Source: Suillus spraguei (lineage: Eukaryota; Basidiomycota; Agaricomycetes; Boletales; Suillaceae). Taken from it: 64,000 nucleotides of DNA. The position numbers were made by a program, and so were the translations under genes. The stretch's first letter is position 1, and each line of letters starts with the position of its first letter. The notes under the pieces are model-generated. The model worked only from the letters and a program-made list of their open reading frames with translations. It was not told where the DNA came from and ran no database searches. This document shows positions 10,944 through 22,027 of this stretch, piece by piece. The stretch is taken from assembly GCA_016800925.1 (NCBI GenBank), contig JABCPU010000273.1, forward strand, positions 1-64,000, given 5' to 3'.

Positions 10944-11480
10944 ACGGTAGGGGGCAGAAATATTATTTTGGGACAAGTTCCGCCAAAAGAAACGGCAGAA
11001 CGGCAATTGCCGAAATCGGCAGATTTTTTTTGAGTGTTTTCGTGTGTTCTAGAAGAGTAGTTCAAGATTTGCTCCGGCGAATTGTATGGGAGGGTTGCAA
11101 GTTGCATGATGGTGAGGAGCGAACCAATCGAACCGCTGTATCCCGGAAACATCCGAATTGGCCCAACAGACCAGGCCACGATCTCACTAGATCTGAAAGT
11201 TCGCATACACGACGCAGACTTCCATTCTTTAGTTTGATTCTTACAAAGGAACAATCGTGCGTCCATGAACACGTCATCTATAGTGAGTCCAATTACAGCT
11301 ATTTTCATATCGATAGACCAAAATCTGTAAAACACATATAGCCGCTTTTGTTTATTGTTGGAACGGAAACCAAACAGAGGCGCGCACGCTAGCTACTTTT
11401 GTAACTTGCTTGTGGAATACTGGCACAATGACTGCCGACCATCATCAACATGCACGGAAATCATCGACATATACCAGATA
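10934..11480 (+). repeat. Peptide-gene downstream repeat
   Basis: From the last exon of the broken peptide copy onward, 10934-11160 is similar to 14690-14880 behind the intact plus-strand copy (shared AAAAGAAACGGCAGAACGG and GATTTGCTCCGGCGAATTG). The first two thirds of this block look like transposon-end sequence, but borders could not be fixed. 11480-11750 is in turn an inverted match of 15100-15385. Confidence 0.6.
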
Positions 11481-11912
11481 CTGCGAGGGGGAGACAACTC
11501 GCATGGGAAGGAATTTCACGTGTGTCAAGCATGTCATCATTGCATTTGTTCATGGCGGTTTTTGTGAGTTTTTTTGACCCTTGCTTTGTTCTATATATAT
11601 GTTTTGCCTCGTTATTTTAAGTTATGTCACTCACAATGCATGCACATAGAGGAGCTGTAGATACGTATCTTAGCACGGTAGTTGAGTATGCGTTCGCTGC
11701 AGGACAACACTCAGTGAATTCCTCAGTTTTAGATGACTATCAATATTCGATGGAAGGCTATAGCGTGTCCGTGATAAAACCCACACAATATTGATGAAAA
11801 TGCTGAATTCGAGATCAGCCTACTTCTAAGACGGTCGTGGTTTTCGTTTGCTTTCGATCCCAGACCTTCGTGATTGGTTCCTCGTTCCTCACCGTCACAC
11901 AACCCTTTCATA

Positions 11913-12104
11913 CTATCGACCGGAGCACACAAACAAGAACTACACGCCAGTGAGTTATTTTGTCAAGCACCTATTATTCATACTCACACAATCCGGCTTA
12001 TCAGGACAGTAGCAATCATCTGAATGACTGCAGAAAACAGGACAAGCGTTGGTGGTAGATATTAAAGCGGCAGCAACAACTGCGAGGACGAAGGCGAAAC
12101 GCAT
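11913..12104 (-). CDS. Small secreted cysteine-rich peptide, copy 1
   Basis: Two exons, 12104-11988 and 11939-11913, separated by a 48 bp intron (GTGAGT...GTGTAG), encode 47 residues. The first 20 (MRFAFVLAVVAAALISTTNA) are a textbook signal peptide with an A-x-A-like cleavage site. The mature part of about 27 residues has six cysteines, including C-x3-C, C-x-C and C-x4-C spacings. A TATA box (TATAAA) lies 67 bp upstream in a block shared with copy 2. The ATG chosen is the one conserved in copy 2; an upstream in-frame ATG adds a non-conserved leader. The peptide should be secreted; no known family is recognised and the role is unknown. Confidence 0.7.
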
Positions 12105-12170
12105 TTTTGGTGAAGTGATACTGGTATCGGACTCAGATAAATCCAAGGGAAAAGTAGAAGATGCCTCGCC

Positions 12171-12176
12171 TTTATA
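12171..12176 (-). promoter_or_regulatory. TATA box of peptide copy 1
   Basis: TATAAA within AGTATAAAGGCGAGGCAT, a string conserved with the plus-strand copy at 14425-14442, 67 bp before the ATG. Confidence 0.65.
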
Positions 12177-12659
12177 CTTGTTGTAGGAGAACTCAGTTCA
12201 CCCGAAATCCCTTTTTAAACATGCAATTTCGGCCGATGCAGCTACAAGCAAGGTCTGTTGGCAATCTAGCGTGGAACTAGGTATCACCTACCGGAGCAAG
12301 GTTAATGGCATCAAGATATTGGTATTGCTACTTATCTTGTGAAGTAATACCAACCGGCGGCGATTCGGTGTGGAACGGAATACCTCCTTGCGAAGCTAAC
12401 AAAGACTAATAGGGACAAGTACATGTGATGTAGCAGTCCGTCACGCACTAGCAACTATGTTGATGGCCAGAGAAGTGTTCTATATTCAGATTTATACCAC
12501 TCCCAGATCAAGGTGCATTACCGTTCCTTCGTTATCTATTCATTCTATGAACACATACCACGTATCCCCTTTCGAACAGCATGTCTGCAATTTCAGCGGA
12601 TTACGAACTAAGATCACAGCTAATTCAGTTAGGACAAAAAGAGACACTGTTAGATAGAT

Positions 12660-13584
12660 TGAAAATACACCTTAAGTTAGACTGACACCCTTGGGTCAAT
12701 GATGGGAAGGAGTGTGTTAAGATTAGTGATGAGACTACAGAGGTACGATATGTTGCGATTCTCGAATTTTTTTCTCGTTAATGACCATTGGTGTTTTTTA
12801 TAGAATATGGGAGTCCTGGAAGTTATGGTAAAGTGTCGAAGATATCGATCTCGTGCGTAGAGCTAGTCAATTGCATGAGTGATGGTGGAGAATCTAATTG
12901 ACGATGTTCTTGCTTTGCCATGTCACAAAGCTCGATGATAACGAAGCAACCGTGCCATAACGAGCCTCTGACAGGGACCTCAAAGGCCTGAACGTTAACA
13001 CCAGGTCAGAGGCTGTCAGAGGGGTATTATAAAAAAGCTCGTACCTAGCTAGTCTCTAGACTCGTGGCAGGGCGACAATGTTGGATCGTGAACGGGTCAC
13101 GTGGATTCGGGTACCTGACTGACGGGAGTGCATCTATGTAGGACACACTTGAAGGGAGCATCAGCCTCGATAAGAGAGTAGGTGCGACGAGGAGAGTGTA
13201 TGCTAATTACATGAGGTTAGTATAGCCGACCTAGAACAGACATGATATCTATATAGTTCTAGATCTTCCAGATGCATTGATGGAAGGAGGGAGGGAAATG
13301 AGATTCATGCCGTAACAACGTGGTACAATGGAGCAAACAATACATAGAGCCTATGTATTATGGGCAGAATTCGGTTCTATTCACGACACGTCGACGGCAG
13401 CACAAAGTATGCTCCTCGTTAACTTCAAACACCACTGACAGTCCATCTTCCTGAGCGTAGTGTCTTGCACAATGAGGGCTTGGTTGCACGACAAGGTCAC
13501 CTGCAGTCGGTGATGACCACCACCATGTGCAGCTGGTCGCAGGTCAGTGCGTGCGGTACGATTCCAGGGTCCGGTCCAAGTTAG
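12660..13584. other. Non-coding spacer between inverted peptide units
   Basis: No gene seen. 12740-12860 is the inverted match of 9860-9990. A short near-palindrome (CCTCTGACAGGGACC, then GGTCAGAGGCTGTCAGAGG) lies at about 12964-13022. Confidence 0.4.
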
Positions 13585-13855
13585 GACGAAGGAGTAGCCA
13601 TGAATCCGTACAACTTGATCTGAGAAACGGTTGTATAAACCTGAATGTAGAATATATAGGAACGCTTGAATAGGCTAGTGCGTCAGTAAGCTTTGGCAGT
13701 GGCCGCATCAAAGTTCGTCAGTGCAACGTCACGATCGCACCGAAATACTAAACTTAGCTTATCAGTCCTTGTTGCGAATTTACTTCACAAGGTGACACGT
13801 TCCATACCGGATTTCCGGTAGAGATTGCCTGACCTTATTAGGTGACAATATACTT
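13585..13855 (+). repeat. Duplicated upstream block, copy 2
   Basis: Direct repeat of 10540-10815. It lies upstream of the plus-strand peptide copy; a shorter third occurrence of its first part follows at about 13990-14060. Confidence 0.7.
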
Positions 13856-13869
13856 GACTCTGACTTTAC

Positions 13870-14500
13870 GTCTAAACCTGGTATCTTGTCCGGATTGCCA
13901 ATAGACCTGTTTCTTAGCTCAGCAATCTGCTGGAATTGCAGATATATACCAGTTCGAAAGGGGACACTGAGTATGTGTTCCCAGGATGAATAAAAGATAA
14001 CGAAGGAATAGTGATGAACCCGTGCAACTTGATCTGCGAGTCATATAAATCTGAATGTACCCTGAGACACTTGCTCTAGCGCGTCAAAATAACTGCTAGT
14101 GCGCCCCGACGGACTGCTACATCACATGTGCCTGTCGTATTCAAAATGTGGCCCCTATTCCAAGTAACAAGTGAACTTAACTTACTACTCTTCGTTGAGA
14201 TATCTTGTTCCATGCAAAATCGCCGCCGGTTGACATTACTTCACACAATAAATCTTATCAAGTGGTAATATCATGATGCAACCAACCTTGCTCTGGTACG
14301 TGATAACGATAACTCATTCCACGCCAAATTGCCAACAGACTTTGCTTGACAAGGTAGCTGGACATCAGCTGAAATTGAACGTTTATCAATTCAAAAGGGT
14401 ATTTCAGGTGAACTGAGTTCTCCAAGTATAAAGGCGAGGCATTTTCTGCTTTTCCCTTAGATTTATCTGAGCTCAATACCATTATCACATCCTCACCAAG
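13870..14500 (+). promoter_or_regulatory. Shared promoter block of peptide copy 2
   Basis: The upstream region corresponds to the reverse complement of about 12105-12660, the promoter of copy 1, with insertions and deletions. TATAAA at 14427-14432 sits in AGTATAAAGGCGAGGCAT, 70 bp before the ATG, followed by a TTTATCTGAG block also kept in both copies. Conservation of this block suggests that the two genes share regulation. Confidence 0.6.
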
Positions 14501-14501
14501 A

Positions 14502-14696
14502 ATGCGTTTCGCCTTTGTCCTCGCCATCGTTACTGCTGCTTTAATATCTATCGCTAACGCTGCGGCTGGCAGTGACTGTGTTTTCTGCCGTCATGAAGAT
14601 GATTGCTGCAATGAATTGCCGGATTATGTGAGTATGAGTAGTCTATAGTTGAGGAAACAAACTAGCGTGTAGGTCTTGTTTGTGTGCACCACCTAG
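14502..14696 (+). CDS. Small secreted cysteine-rich peptide, copy 2
   Basis: Two exons, 14502-14627 and 14673-14696, with a 45 bp intron at the same position as in copy 1, encode 49 residues. The signal peptide (MRFAFVLAIVTAALISIANA) differs from copy 1 at only five positions. The mature part keeps CVFC and a DDC motif, then diverges, and ends in VLFVC plus two Thr; it has five cysteines rather than six. The signal peptide and intron borders are better conserved than the mature part, as expected of fast-changing secreted peptides. No homologous domain is recognised. Confidence 0.7.
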
Positions 14697-15400
14697 ACGG
14701 TAGAGGATGAAAGTATTTTTGCGCAAGTTCTGCCAAAAGAAACGGCAGAACGGTAATTGGGAAAATCGGCAGAATTGTTTTGAGTGTTTTTGCGTGTTCT
14801 AGAGTGGTTCAAGATTTGCTCCGGCGAATTGTGTGAGAGGGTTGACGTTGCGGGACGGTGAGGAGGAACTAATATTGATATATAATGACTAGACAAACGT
14901 CAATCCTGAGTCGTGGATAACGGACTAAACATTAGTATGTACCTAGACAAACATCAATCTATCGTAGTTGAGTCAGTGTCTAGGTATCATACAACGAAAC
15001 ACAAAACATACCCTCAGTCGTGGATGACGGACTGAGGAAAGACACGAGACGAAACGGCTATATAATTTGTCCATGGACTTCGTTGCGTTGTCACGTGTGT
15101 ATCCTGTGATACAGCCATCTAAACTGAGAAAAACTGATGAATTCCATGAACCATGTTTTCTGTACTGCAGTGAACGCCCTCATATCTACCATGCTAAGAT
15201 GCGTATCTACAACTCCTCTTGATGTGCGTGCATTGTAAGTGACATAACTTAAGATAACGAGGCAAAACAAATATACATAACAAAGCAAGGGTCAAAAAAA
15301 TCAAAGGAAAAAAGCCGCCACCAACAAATGCAATGATAACATGCTTGACATACGTGAAATTCCATCCCATGCGCGTCGTCTCCCTTTCTTCCATTTCTTG
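14697..15400 (+). repeat. Non-coding repeat behind peptide copy 2
   Basis: 14690-14880 matches 10934-11160 in direct orientation; 15100-15385 matches 11480-11750 in inverted orientation. No gene seen. Confidence 0.6.
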
Positions 15401-15410
15401 TCGTTACTTC

Positions 15411-17632
15411 TTAAACTCTCCGGATAGTGGCACTCTTCCCAAGCATGCTCGAACTTCCGGTCATGCTGGGCAGTTTTGACTTTGGCACGCTAATAGTGGG
15501 TGCTGGAAGTCTAGATGAAGGTAGCGCTCCGCCTGTGGGACGGGGAAGCCCAGAAGCCATGCCTACAGTTGCAAAGCGCGATGGTGGTCGCAGACTCTTT
15601 GATACAGCAGCAGTATTAGACACGGTTGGTATCTTCACTGACGGGGCCCTGCTAAGCGATGACACCGTAGGCTTCAGCAACCTTGATTTGAGTGTCCCGC
15701 TAGGTGGTTTAATGGCCTGTGCAGGTTGGGAAGGCGCGTACATTTCAAGGGGTGAACGGGGAGGCTCGGTAGCTTTTGTGCGCAGACCGAGGACGCTCGT
15801 AAGTTTGCCCTTCATACCCAGCGTAGGCTGCACACCCTGTTCAGGCTTGCAAAATATATTCGCCTTCAGGCCGGCAGGCATCAGCCCGGGAGGAGGGCGG
15901 CGCACACCCGTTAGTATTGGTTTATGGATCGGTGCAGGTAGTACATTCGGTGCCACCTCCTCCTCAGCGCTACTTCCTGCAGACGACGAGCCCGCACTAG
16001 ACATGGAAGTTGTCCTGTCATGTGCTTTAGGCCGTTTCACAATGCGGAGCGCTTGTACTGGGGCTGCGGGAACTGGTGGAACGAATGCCTGCGAAACCCT
16101 GGGTGGTGTCGCTGCTGGCAATGCAGGAGAAGGGATCGGGGATAAAGGTGCAGACGCCTTCGACGACTCAGAGACTTCACGCTCGGCTGCAGCAAGCATG
16201 ACTGGCCGGGGGGAGGGCGACGACAATTTCATCCCCGGAGAGAGGCTGCTTCGTCTTGCCGTCAATCTTACGGCTGGGGGAGCTGATGTAACGGCATCAA
16301 AAAAGTGAAAAAAGTGAAAAACACGAACGCACCATTCGCAGCAACAACAGAAGGTGATAGCTGGGGTTTCGAACTGGACCCAGATTGAGGTGCTTCCAGT
16401 GGCAAGATTGAATATAAAATATATCTAACAAGAGAACCCCACTCACATGGAGAGCCACTAACGTCTGTGATCACTTCACCCTTCTCCTCAATTCGCTTTG
16501 CGAGGGCTTCCATCATCTCTTCCTCTGCATGCAAGTCGAAATCATCGATGTCAATTGCAAACGCATCACCGCCAAAGAACGAGATCCTGTCATTTAGAAG
16601 ATCGAAAGACGCGTCAGGACAATTTAGTTGGAGGTTGAACGAAGAGTGCAGATCCACAGAGTTCCGGCGCGGATTAAATGACGGCGAAGATGTTGTGTGT
16701 GCTCGAGCACGTAAACGAGGACGTGCGGTTGGGGCAGTTAACGTGTCGTGTGAAGAAGCTGACTGGGTCTGATCTTTGGAAGGGGGTGACAATGGCAGGT
16801 CAGATGAAGTTAGCGTTGATGCTGAAATGTGTGTGTGCGTGAGGAGGGCGGTCGACGGTGACGGTGATAGTTCTGCTGTAGATGAACCCAAATTTGCTTC
16901 TCTCGACACAACGATAGTAGGAGTAGTGTGTTCAGGAATGCTCCCTACCGATGGCGCATTTTTATCTGTGAAGTTGATAGCATTAATCACAGAAGCTAGT
17001 GGTGAGCCAGCCGGTGCCAAGGTAGCCTGACTCGCGCGAACCGCTGTCACTGGTGAGGAGTAACGTTCCACGCCAGAATTCGGAGTTTCTGGGGAAGCCA
17101 AGGCAAGCTTTACTACTTTGCGCGGAACGGGTGTGGCATCCATAGAGATATCGGCAAGAGGAGTGCGCTGAACATGAAGAGTAGGAGTCTCCTCTGACAG
17201 TGGTGTTTGCGCGGAATTGTGGCGATTATGTGTCTGTCTCGGAGGACTGTTCATCGGCGTGGCCAGCGAGTCCTGTTCATCCATATCCATACTTTCATGA
17301 ACAAGCGACGCATTATCGACGTCATCTTCGGCCTCTTCTTCAATAGTAAGCCCATTAAGAAGATCGGCGGTTTCATCCATGATAGTCGTGTCACCGACAT
17401 CAACTAGGCGAGTTCTAAGAACTACTGGAGAGTAGTACTTGCTTTGCGTCTTGTAAGTGCGGTTAAAGAATGCTGTCATCGTGAGCTTGTCGGATTCGTA
17501 GTAGGATTCGTGGCTGGGCTCTGCGTTTTCCTTGTCAGATCCAGAGAGCGAGTCTGGCGTTGTGACTTCGCTCCTTGGAGTCGCGTTGAGCGGATCAAAG
17601 ATGTTGAGAACGCTGTATCTCGGACGGCTCAT
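15411..17632 (-). CDS. Ser/Thr-Pro-rich protein of unknown function
   Basis: Three exons, 17632-16447, 16392-16333 and 16282-15411, joined in phase across introns of 54 and 50 bp, encode 705 residues. The chain is mostly low-complexity: it begins MSRPRYSVLNIFDPLNATPR, has an acidic patch (EEEAEDDVD), many SP/TP sites (ATPMNSPPR, TPLADISMDATPVPR), and a basic, Ser/Pro-rich C-terminus (LPSSRLPAPTISVPKSKLP). A more ordered stretch of about 60 residues precedes the first intron (SFDLLNDRISFFGGDAFAID). Many minimal Cdk sites plus an ACGCGT box 70 bp upstream hint at a cell-cycle-linked protein, which is inference only. No domain family is recognised. Confidence 0.8.
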
Positions 17633-17701
17633 CGTGGTACAAAGTGGAGAGTGAAGAACAGCAGTCGTTCAGAGTCCACCCGAACCAACACTCCGTGACA
17701 A

Positions 17702-17753
17702 ACGCGTGACACGTTGCGTTTTAAGTCACGTTTTTTTCTAACGCGGTCACGTG
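17702..17753 (-). promoter_or_regulatory. MCB-like ACGCGT and CACGTG boxes
   Basis: ACGCGT at 17702-17707 and CACGTG at 17748-17753, 70 and 116 bp upstream of the ATG at 17632. ACGCGT is the MBF (Mbp1-Swi6) binding core in fungi; activity here is not shown. Confidence 0.4.
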
Positions 17754-17899
17754 TCCGGCAACGATAAACTGTTACTTACTACAATGCCTCTCACTCGATC
17801 CTGCAATTCGTTGAGCTCGGTTCCTGCGTGAAATACGCCACCCACTTTCCACTTGTATTCGATGGAACACAGTGGAAACATTTTTGTTTCAGCATTATT

Positions 17900-19830
17900 A
17901 TACAGTATTCAAGATTACAAACACTTTGACGTGACGCACTCGTGCGTTATGCATAGATGTAAGGAACACTGATCAAAACCTGATTTACCTCAGAAATGCT
18001 TTCGGTATGCAGGAGTCTAAACTTCTGCCTTCTTCCATCGTCAATGTCCCCTGCCCCGAACTTGTGTCCGATGAAGACTTTGAATCCAAGTCCACATGAA
18101 TGTTCTTTGTGAATTGTACAGAACTGATTTTGGAAATATCGATTTCGCGGACTGTCTGTGGCTTCAGGTAGGACTCCCGGGCAATGAAGCTGAATGAGCT
18201 ATCAGACTGTGTTATGTTCTTTCACCGTAAAGGACGACTCACTTGGCGAGAAGACATGTAGCATACACTACAATGCCAGGTCAGAACATTCGATGTACTT
18301 GAGCGATAACAAAAGATTCTCACAGCATCCCATAGGAAAGCACGTATACAAATGTTTGGTGACGAAACTGAAGACTGCCCACTGCATCTTTGTTAGAGCA
18401 ATAATTTAAAAGTGACAACGATAAAAGCATTCACAATTCCAAGAGCGCTGAGTGCCGCCACGCTGCGCAAGGTGTAAGTACACATCCGTCGTCAATGTTA
18501 ATGGACTAACGTTGTAACCAAACCCGTCTGCGAGCAAAAGATTATGATTTTCGTAATCATTAGGTTGGTTCTAGTCATCAAAAAGGTGAATTTGGCGCTC
18601 ATTCGGTGCCTCAACTTATCAATCACCTTGACGACTCAGTTCTATTACTGTGAAGAATGTAGGCCAAAGTACCGGCGATAAGAGTATCGCCAATTGCTGA
18701 GCAACCAATCGAGAGCGGGGGGGACCACTTAACCCTTGTGAGTTACATCCTACTGGACGGGAGAACGAACTTACAAGAGCCATTGTATAGTAAGTATTAT
18801 CATCTAGTTTGAAGCTGTCTCCGTGTGATAAATGCCTGGCAGCGCGATATTGGGGATCAGACCTACATGATGCAGAGAGCCTTGAGAAAACCAAAAACTA
18901 TTTCCCTTCGTTAAGTGACGACTCTCCGTTGCAGAATAAATTACTGCACCTTGCTCCATGAAACAGAATGCAATCTGATTGGCACAATTAATCATCTTTT
19001 CCGAGGCAGTCAAAGTAGTCCCTACCAGAACAAATGACATTCTCCGTCTATCATAGAGACTCTTTTCAACTTCATACGCGCATTAGAGAAAAGCACAACA
19101 GCGGTATCTTGGTGATACGTACGTCTGCAAACCCTACAAATGAAAATGCCATGCACAAGAGATGTTGTCAAGGTCTGTGGAACGACAGTGAGCTTAAAGT
19201 CAGGAACAGGAAAAGACAGCTCTGACACATAATCCAATGTAAATTGCCCAATCTCTATCATTCTGTCAGTAAGAGTATAGATGAGTCGCCGATGATACTA
19301 ACATCGACATACGGCTAACGAATTGGGGGAAATCCTCGACATTCATTGAATGAGCAATCGCGACCCGAGAAGTGAGGGCCCTAGATGGAATTACAGTGTC
19401 GTGCAAACTTATTTTCAACATGGACTCACATCTGAGCAACTTGCAACGACCTGTAAAGCGACGTCAGTCCTCACGTCATATGTACCACCGAAGAGATTTA
19501 CCAGATGATAGCAACCTGTTCCGCGTTATCAGCCGTCAGTTTGTGGGATGAGATCTAATTCTCACCAGAAGTTTGCTCTGTAAGTTTTCTTGAGATCGGA
19601 TGGTATTCCTCCTAAAATAGATCCAGACTTGTGCAGTCAAAATCAAGAAAACACTATTGTCCGTCATCATCATCAGATGGTCGCTGATATGGGTCTCGAT
19701 CAAACAATCCTACATCAATGATATACCAAGACCAGTCATCAGGGACGCCATGCTTTCGCTGTATGCCGCTGTAGCCATAGAATTCAGCTTCTCAGGTTAT
19801 GAAGCTTAAGGATGAGACGTAGATGGGGAT
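17900..19830 (-). pseudogene. Decayed multi-exon membrane-protein gene, copy A (DUF6534-like?)
   Basis: One of three related ~1.9 kb blocks (others 25600-27655 and 42335-44350). On the minus strand exon-like segments include YEVEKSLYDRRRMSFVLVG followed by ANQIAFCFMEQGAVIYSATE (about 19075-18920), FKLDDNTYYTMAL (about 18824-18783) and, after an intron ending TCACAAG, IGDTLIAGTLAYILHSNRTE (about 18697-18640), then TNRLMITKIIIFCSQTGL. The hydrophobic segment ending in LxxxRT and followed by TxRL resembles the C-terminal half of fungal DUF6534 membrane proteins, but I could not assemble an uninterrupted frame. Copy A is the least damaged of the three in this part. Confidence 0.45.
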
Positions 19831-20387
19831 CAAAGGAAGAAGAATGATTGTACTATATATCTTTGTTTCCTGTCCCGTTATCACCGGGAATTGGAAAGGC
19901 CGGTGAATATTCCACCAGACTACAAGAAGCCTTCATTATCTACTATCGGGGCCGGCAACCACGGTCAAGACTCAAATGGTACTGACACGAGTAAGAGTTA
20001 CGGCTCCTACGGCAGGTTGTGTATACGTGATAATGGACTCGTGACAAGTCCATCTACAAGGCAAACCGTCCTATCGACGTTTCGCCTCACATAGACGCAC
20101 TGCTCACCGGTCACAAGTCTAATGTCATGAAGTGGTGAAGTTTGAATTGTGGCTGTGCTGTCATTCTCCAGATTCGTCACATAGATTGTTTTCTAAGCGA
20201 GTCCGAGGAACGAGGACGAACATAGAATGTCGTCTATGCAGCAGATGTCCTTTTTGGGACATCTCTTCTTTGCTCCGTACCACTACGCAAACTCTCAGTA
20301 CTCGTCGACTCTTAGTCGTCTTACTCGTTCTTTCGCCTTCTTTCACACAACAATAAGCCCTTTTTAATTACAAAGTACTCTTAAAAA

Positions 20388-22027
20388 ATGCCTCGACTAT
20401 CCAGCGACCCGAATCTGAGTATCTGTCCGGACTACGCTGAAGAGGTTTACGCCGACGCTCGGCTTCAACTTACCAACCAAAACATTGACGAAGATCAAGC
20501 CATCCTAATCCTAAGGAACATATGGTTAGCTAGTAACAACGCCGACAAGGCCCAGTGGCAGAACCAGGTAGAAGAGGACATAGAGCGGCGCCAACACTTA
20601 GAGCGTCTCCGCGAAGAAGAGCAGGAAAGACAGGATCAAGACCGTATCGACGAAGACGAAGCTGCACGCAAAGAGGACAGAAAGAAAAACAAATTTAAGT
20701 ACACCTCCATTCCCGGTCTTGACGTTCCTATGAAACCTGTCATTATCCCATCCGCTTACGCTGTTCGCAAGCTCGATAAGGGAGACTACATCGAATTATG
20801 GTACTTTACCAATTCAGGTCTCGACGACGCGAAACTCAAGTCTTCTGTCGATGAAGATGCAATGGTTATGGTTACGCTAGCAGGAGGAGACACAGCATGG
20901 GTCTCAGCAGCATCAACGCGAAATGCAGGCGTCGTTGTCGATGACCAGAACCTTTCATTTGAGGACTTCTGTCAGGTGTGCCCGCACATAATCGAGGCGA
21001 TGGAAGATGCCTCTTGGCCAGACGAACGTGTCACAATGATGGCAAAATTCTGGCGCAACCTCCAAGTCCATGACTTTCGTTCAATGCATGATCCTTTAGC
21101 GCAGAAGTCTCTGCTCGTCTACCAAGCAGAACAGCGCAAGCACTGGCATTTGGCAGTGAAAACTGCTGCAGGAGCCTATGATTTGTCTCGAATCAACGAG
21201 ATACTCCTTGAACGCACGAGAAATGATGTCTATCTTGAAGAGCGCAGAAAGCAGGATAATCGGCATGATTACAGGGTCAGTGCTCACAACCTGTACTCGA
21301 GACATCGAACATTCACTAACATTCCCCCTCACCTTTTATTTCAAACATATCTCTCAATCCAATCGCATGACATTTCGTACTATCAACTCCCGCAACACGC
21401 TACACCTCCTCCGCTACAACATTTCGCATCATGCTACACGCCTCACCCATATGCTACATGCCACACTATGCCACATGCCACAAACTGCCACATGCCACAT
21501 GCCACATCCTTCACGCGTCACATCTGCCCTATCAGATGGACCAGAGAATTAACTCGAGCACGAGTGCATCCACCAGTCATAACCACAGAAGCAGAGACTA
21601 CCAGCACTCATCTCGAGACTCGCGTCGACGTTCCGCATCCCCACGTCAATCTCAACGTCGTCGCTCACCCTCTCCACGCCAATCCCAACGTCGTCACTCA
21701 CCCTCTCCAGATTCGTATAAGCGCTCTCGGCAGGATTTTTGAAGCAGCGCAAACGGAATTCCCCTCTCCGCTTGCGCAGTCTGCTTGGGAAGGCACACGC
21801 ACAAAATTGTCGAGTGCAAGGCGGCCAAGACATGGGACAATGCGCACGATACACTCTGCACTCGAGTCGGAAAGATCCTCACCATGCGAGACTCGCGACC
21901 AGTCTGCAGCGACTGGCAACGAGTCTCGGGTTGCAACAACGCAACGCATGATCGCCGACATTTCTGTTCAGGATGTACCGCCTCATCTCATGGAGTGCAA
22001 AATTGCCCTCGAGCGCAGAAAGCATAG
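20388..22027 (+). pseudogene. DIRS gag-like ORF1 with intron and one stop
   Basis: Exon 1 (20388-21275) encodes 296 residues with an acidic/Arg-rich coiled stretch (RLREEEQERQDQDRIDEDEA). A 260 bp GT-AG intron (21276-21535, GTCAGT...TATCAG) restores phase into MDQRINSS and an Arg-Ser domain with repeated RRSPSP-like units. One TGA at 21739-21741 then interrupts before a Cys/His cluster (CAVCLGRHTHKIVEC, later HFCSGC...HGVQNCP) like the zinc knuckles of fungal DIRS gag. The intron was inferred because only this junction links the two frames. Product would package element RNA. Confidence 0.7.

Noticed and set aside
15427..16308. 293-codon plus-strand frame opposite the Ser/Thr-Pro-rich gene
   Set aside because: Antisense shadow of exon 3 of the minus-strand gene, which has proper splice phases.
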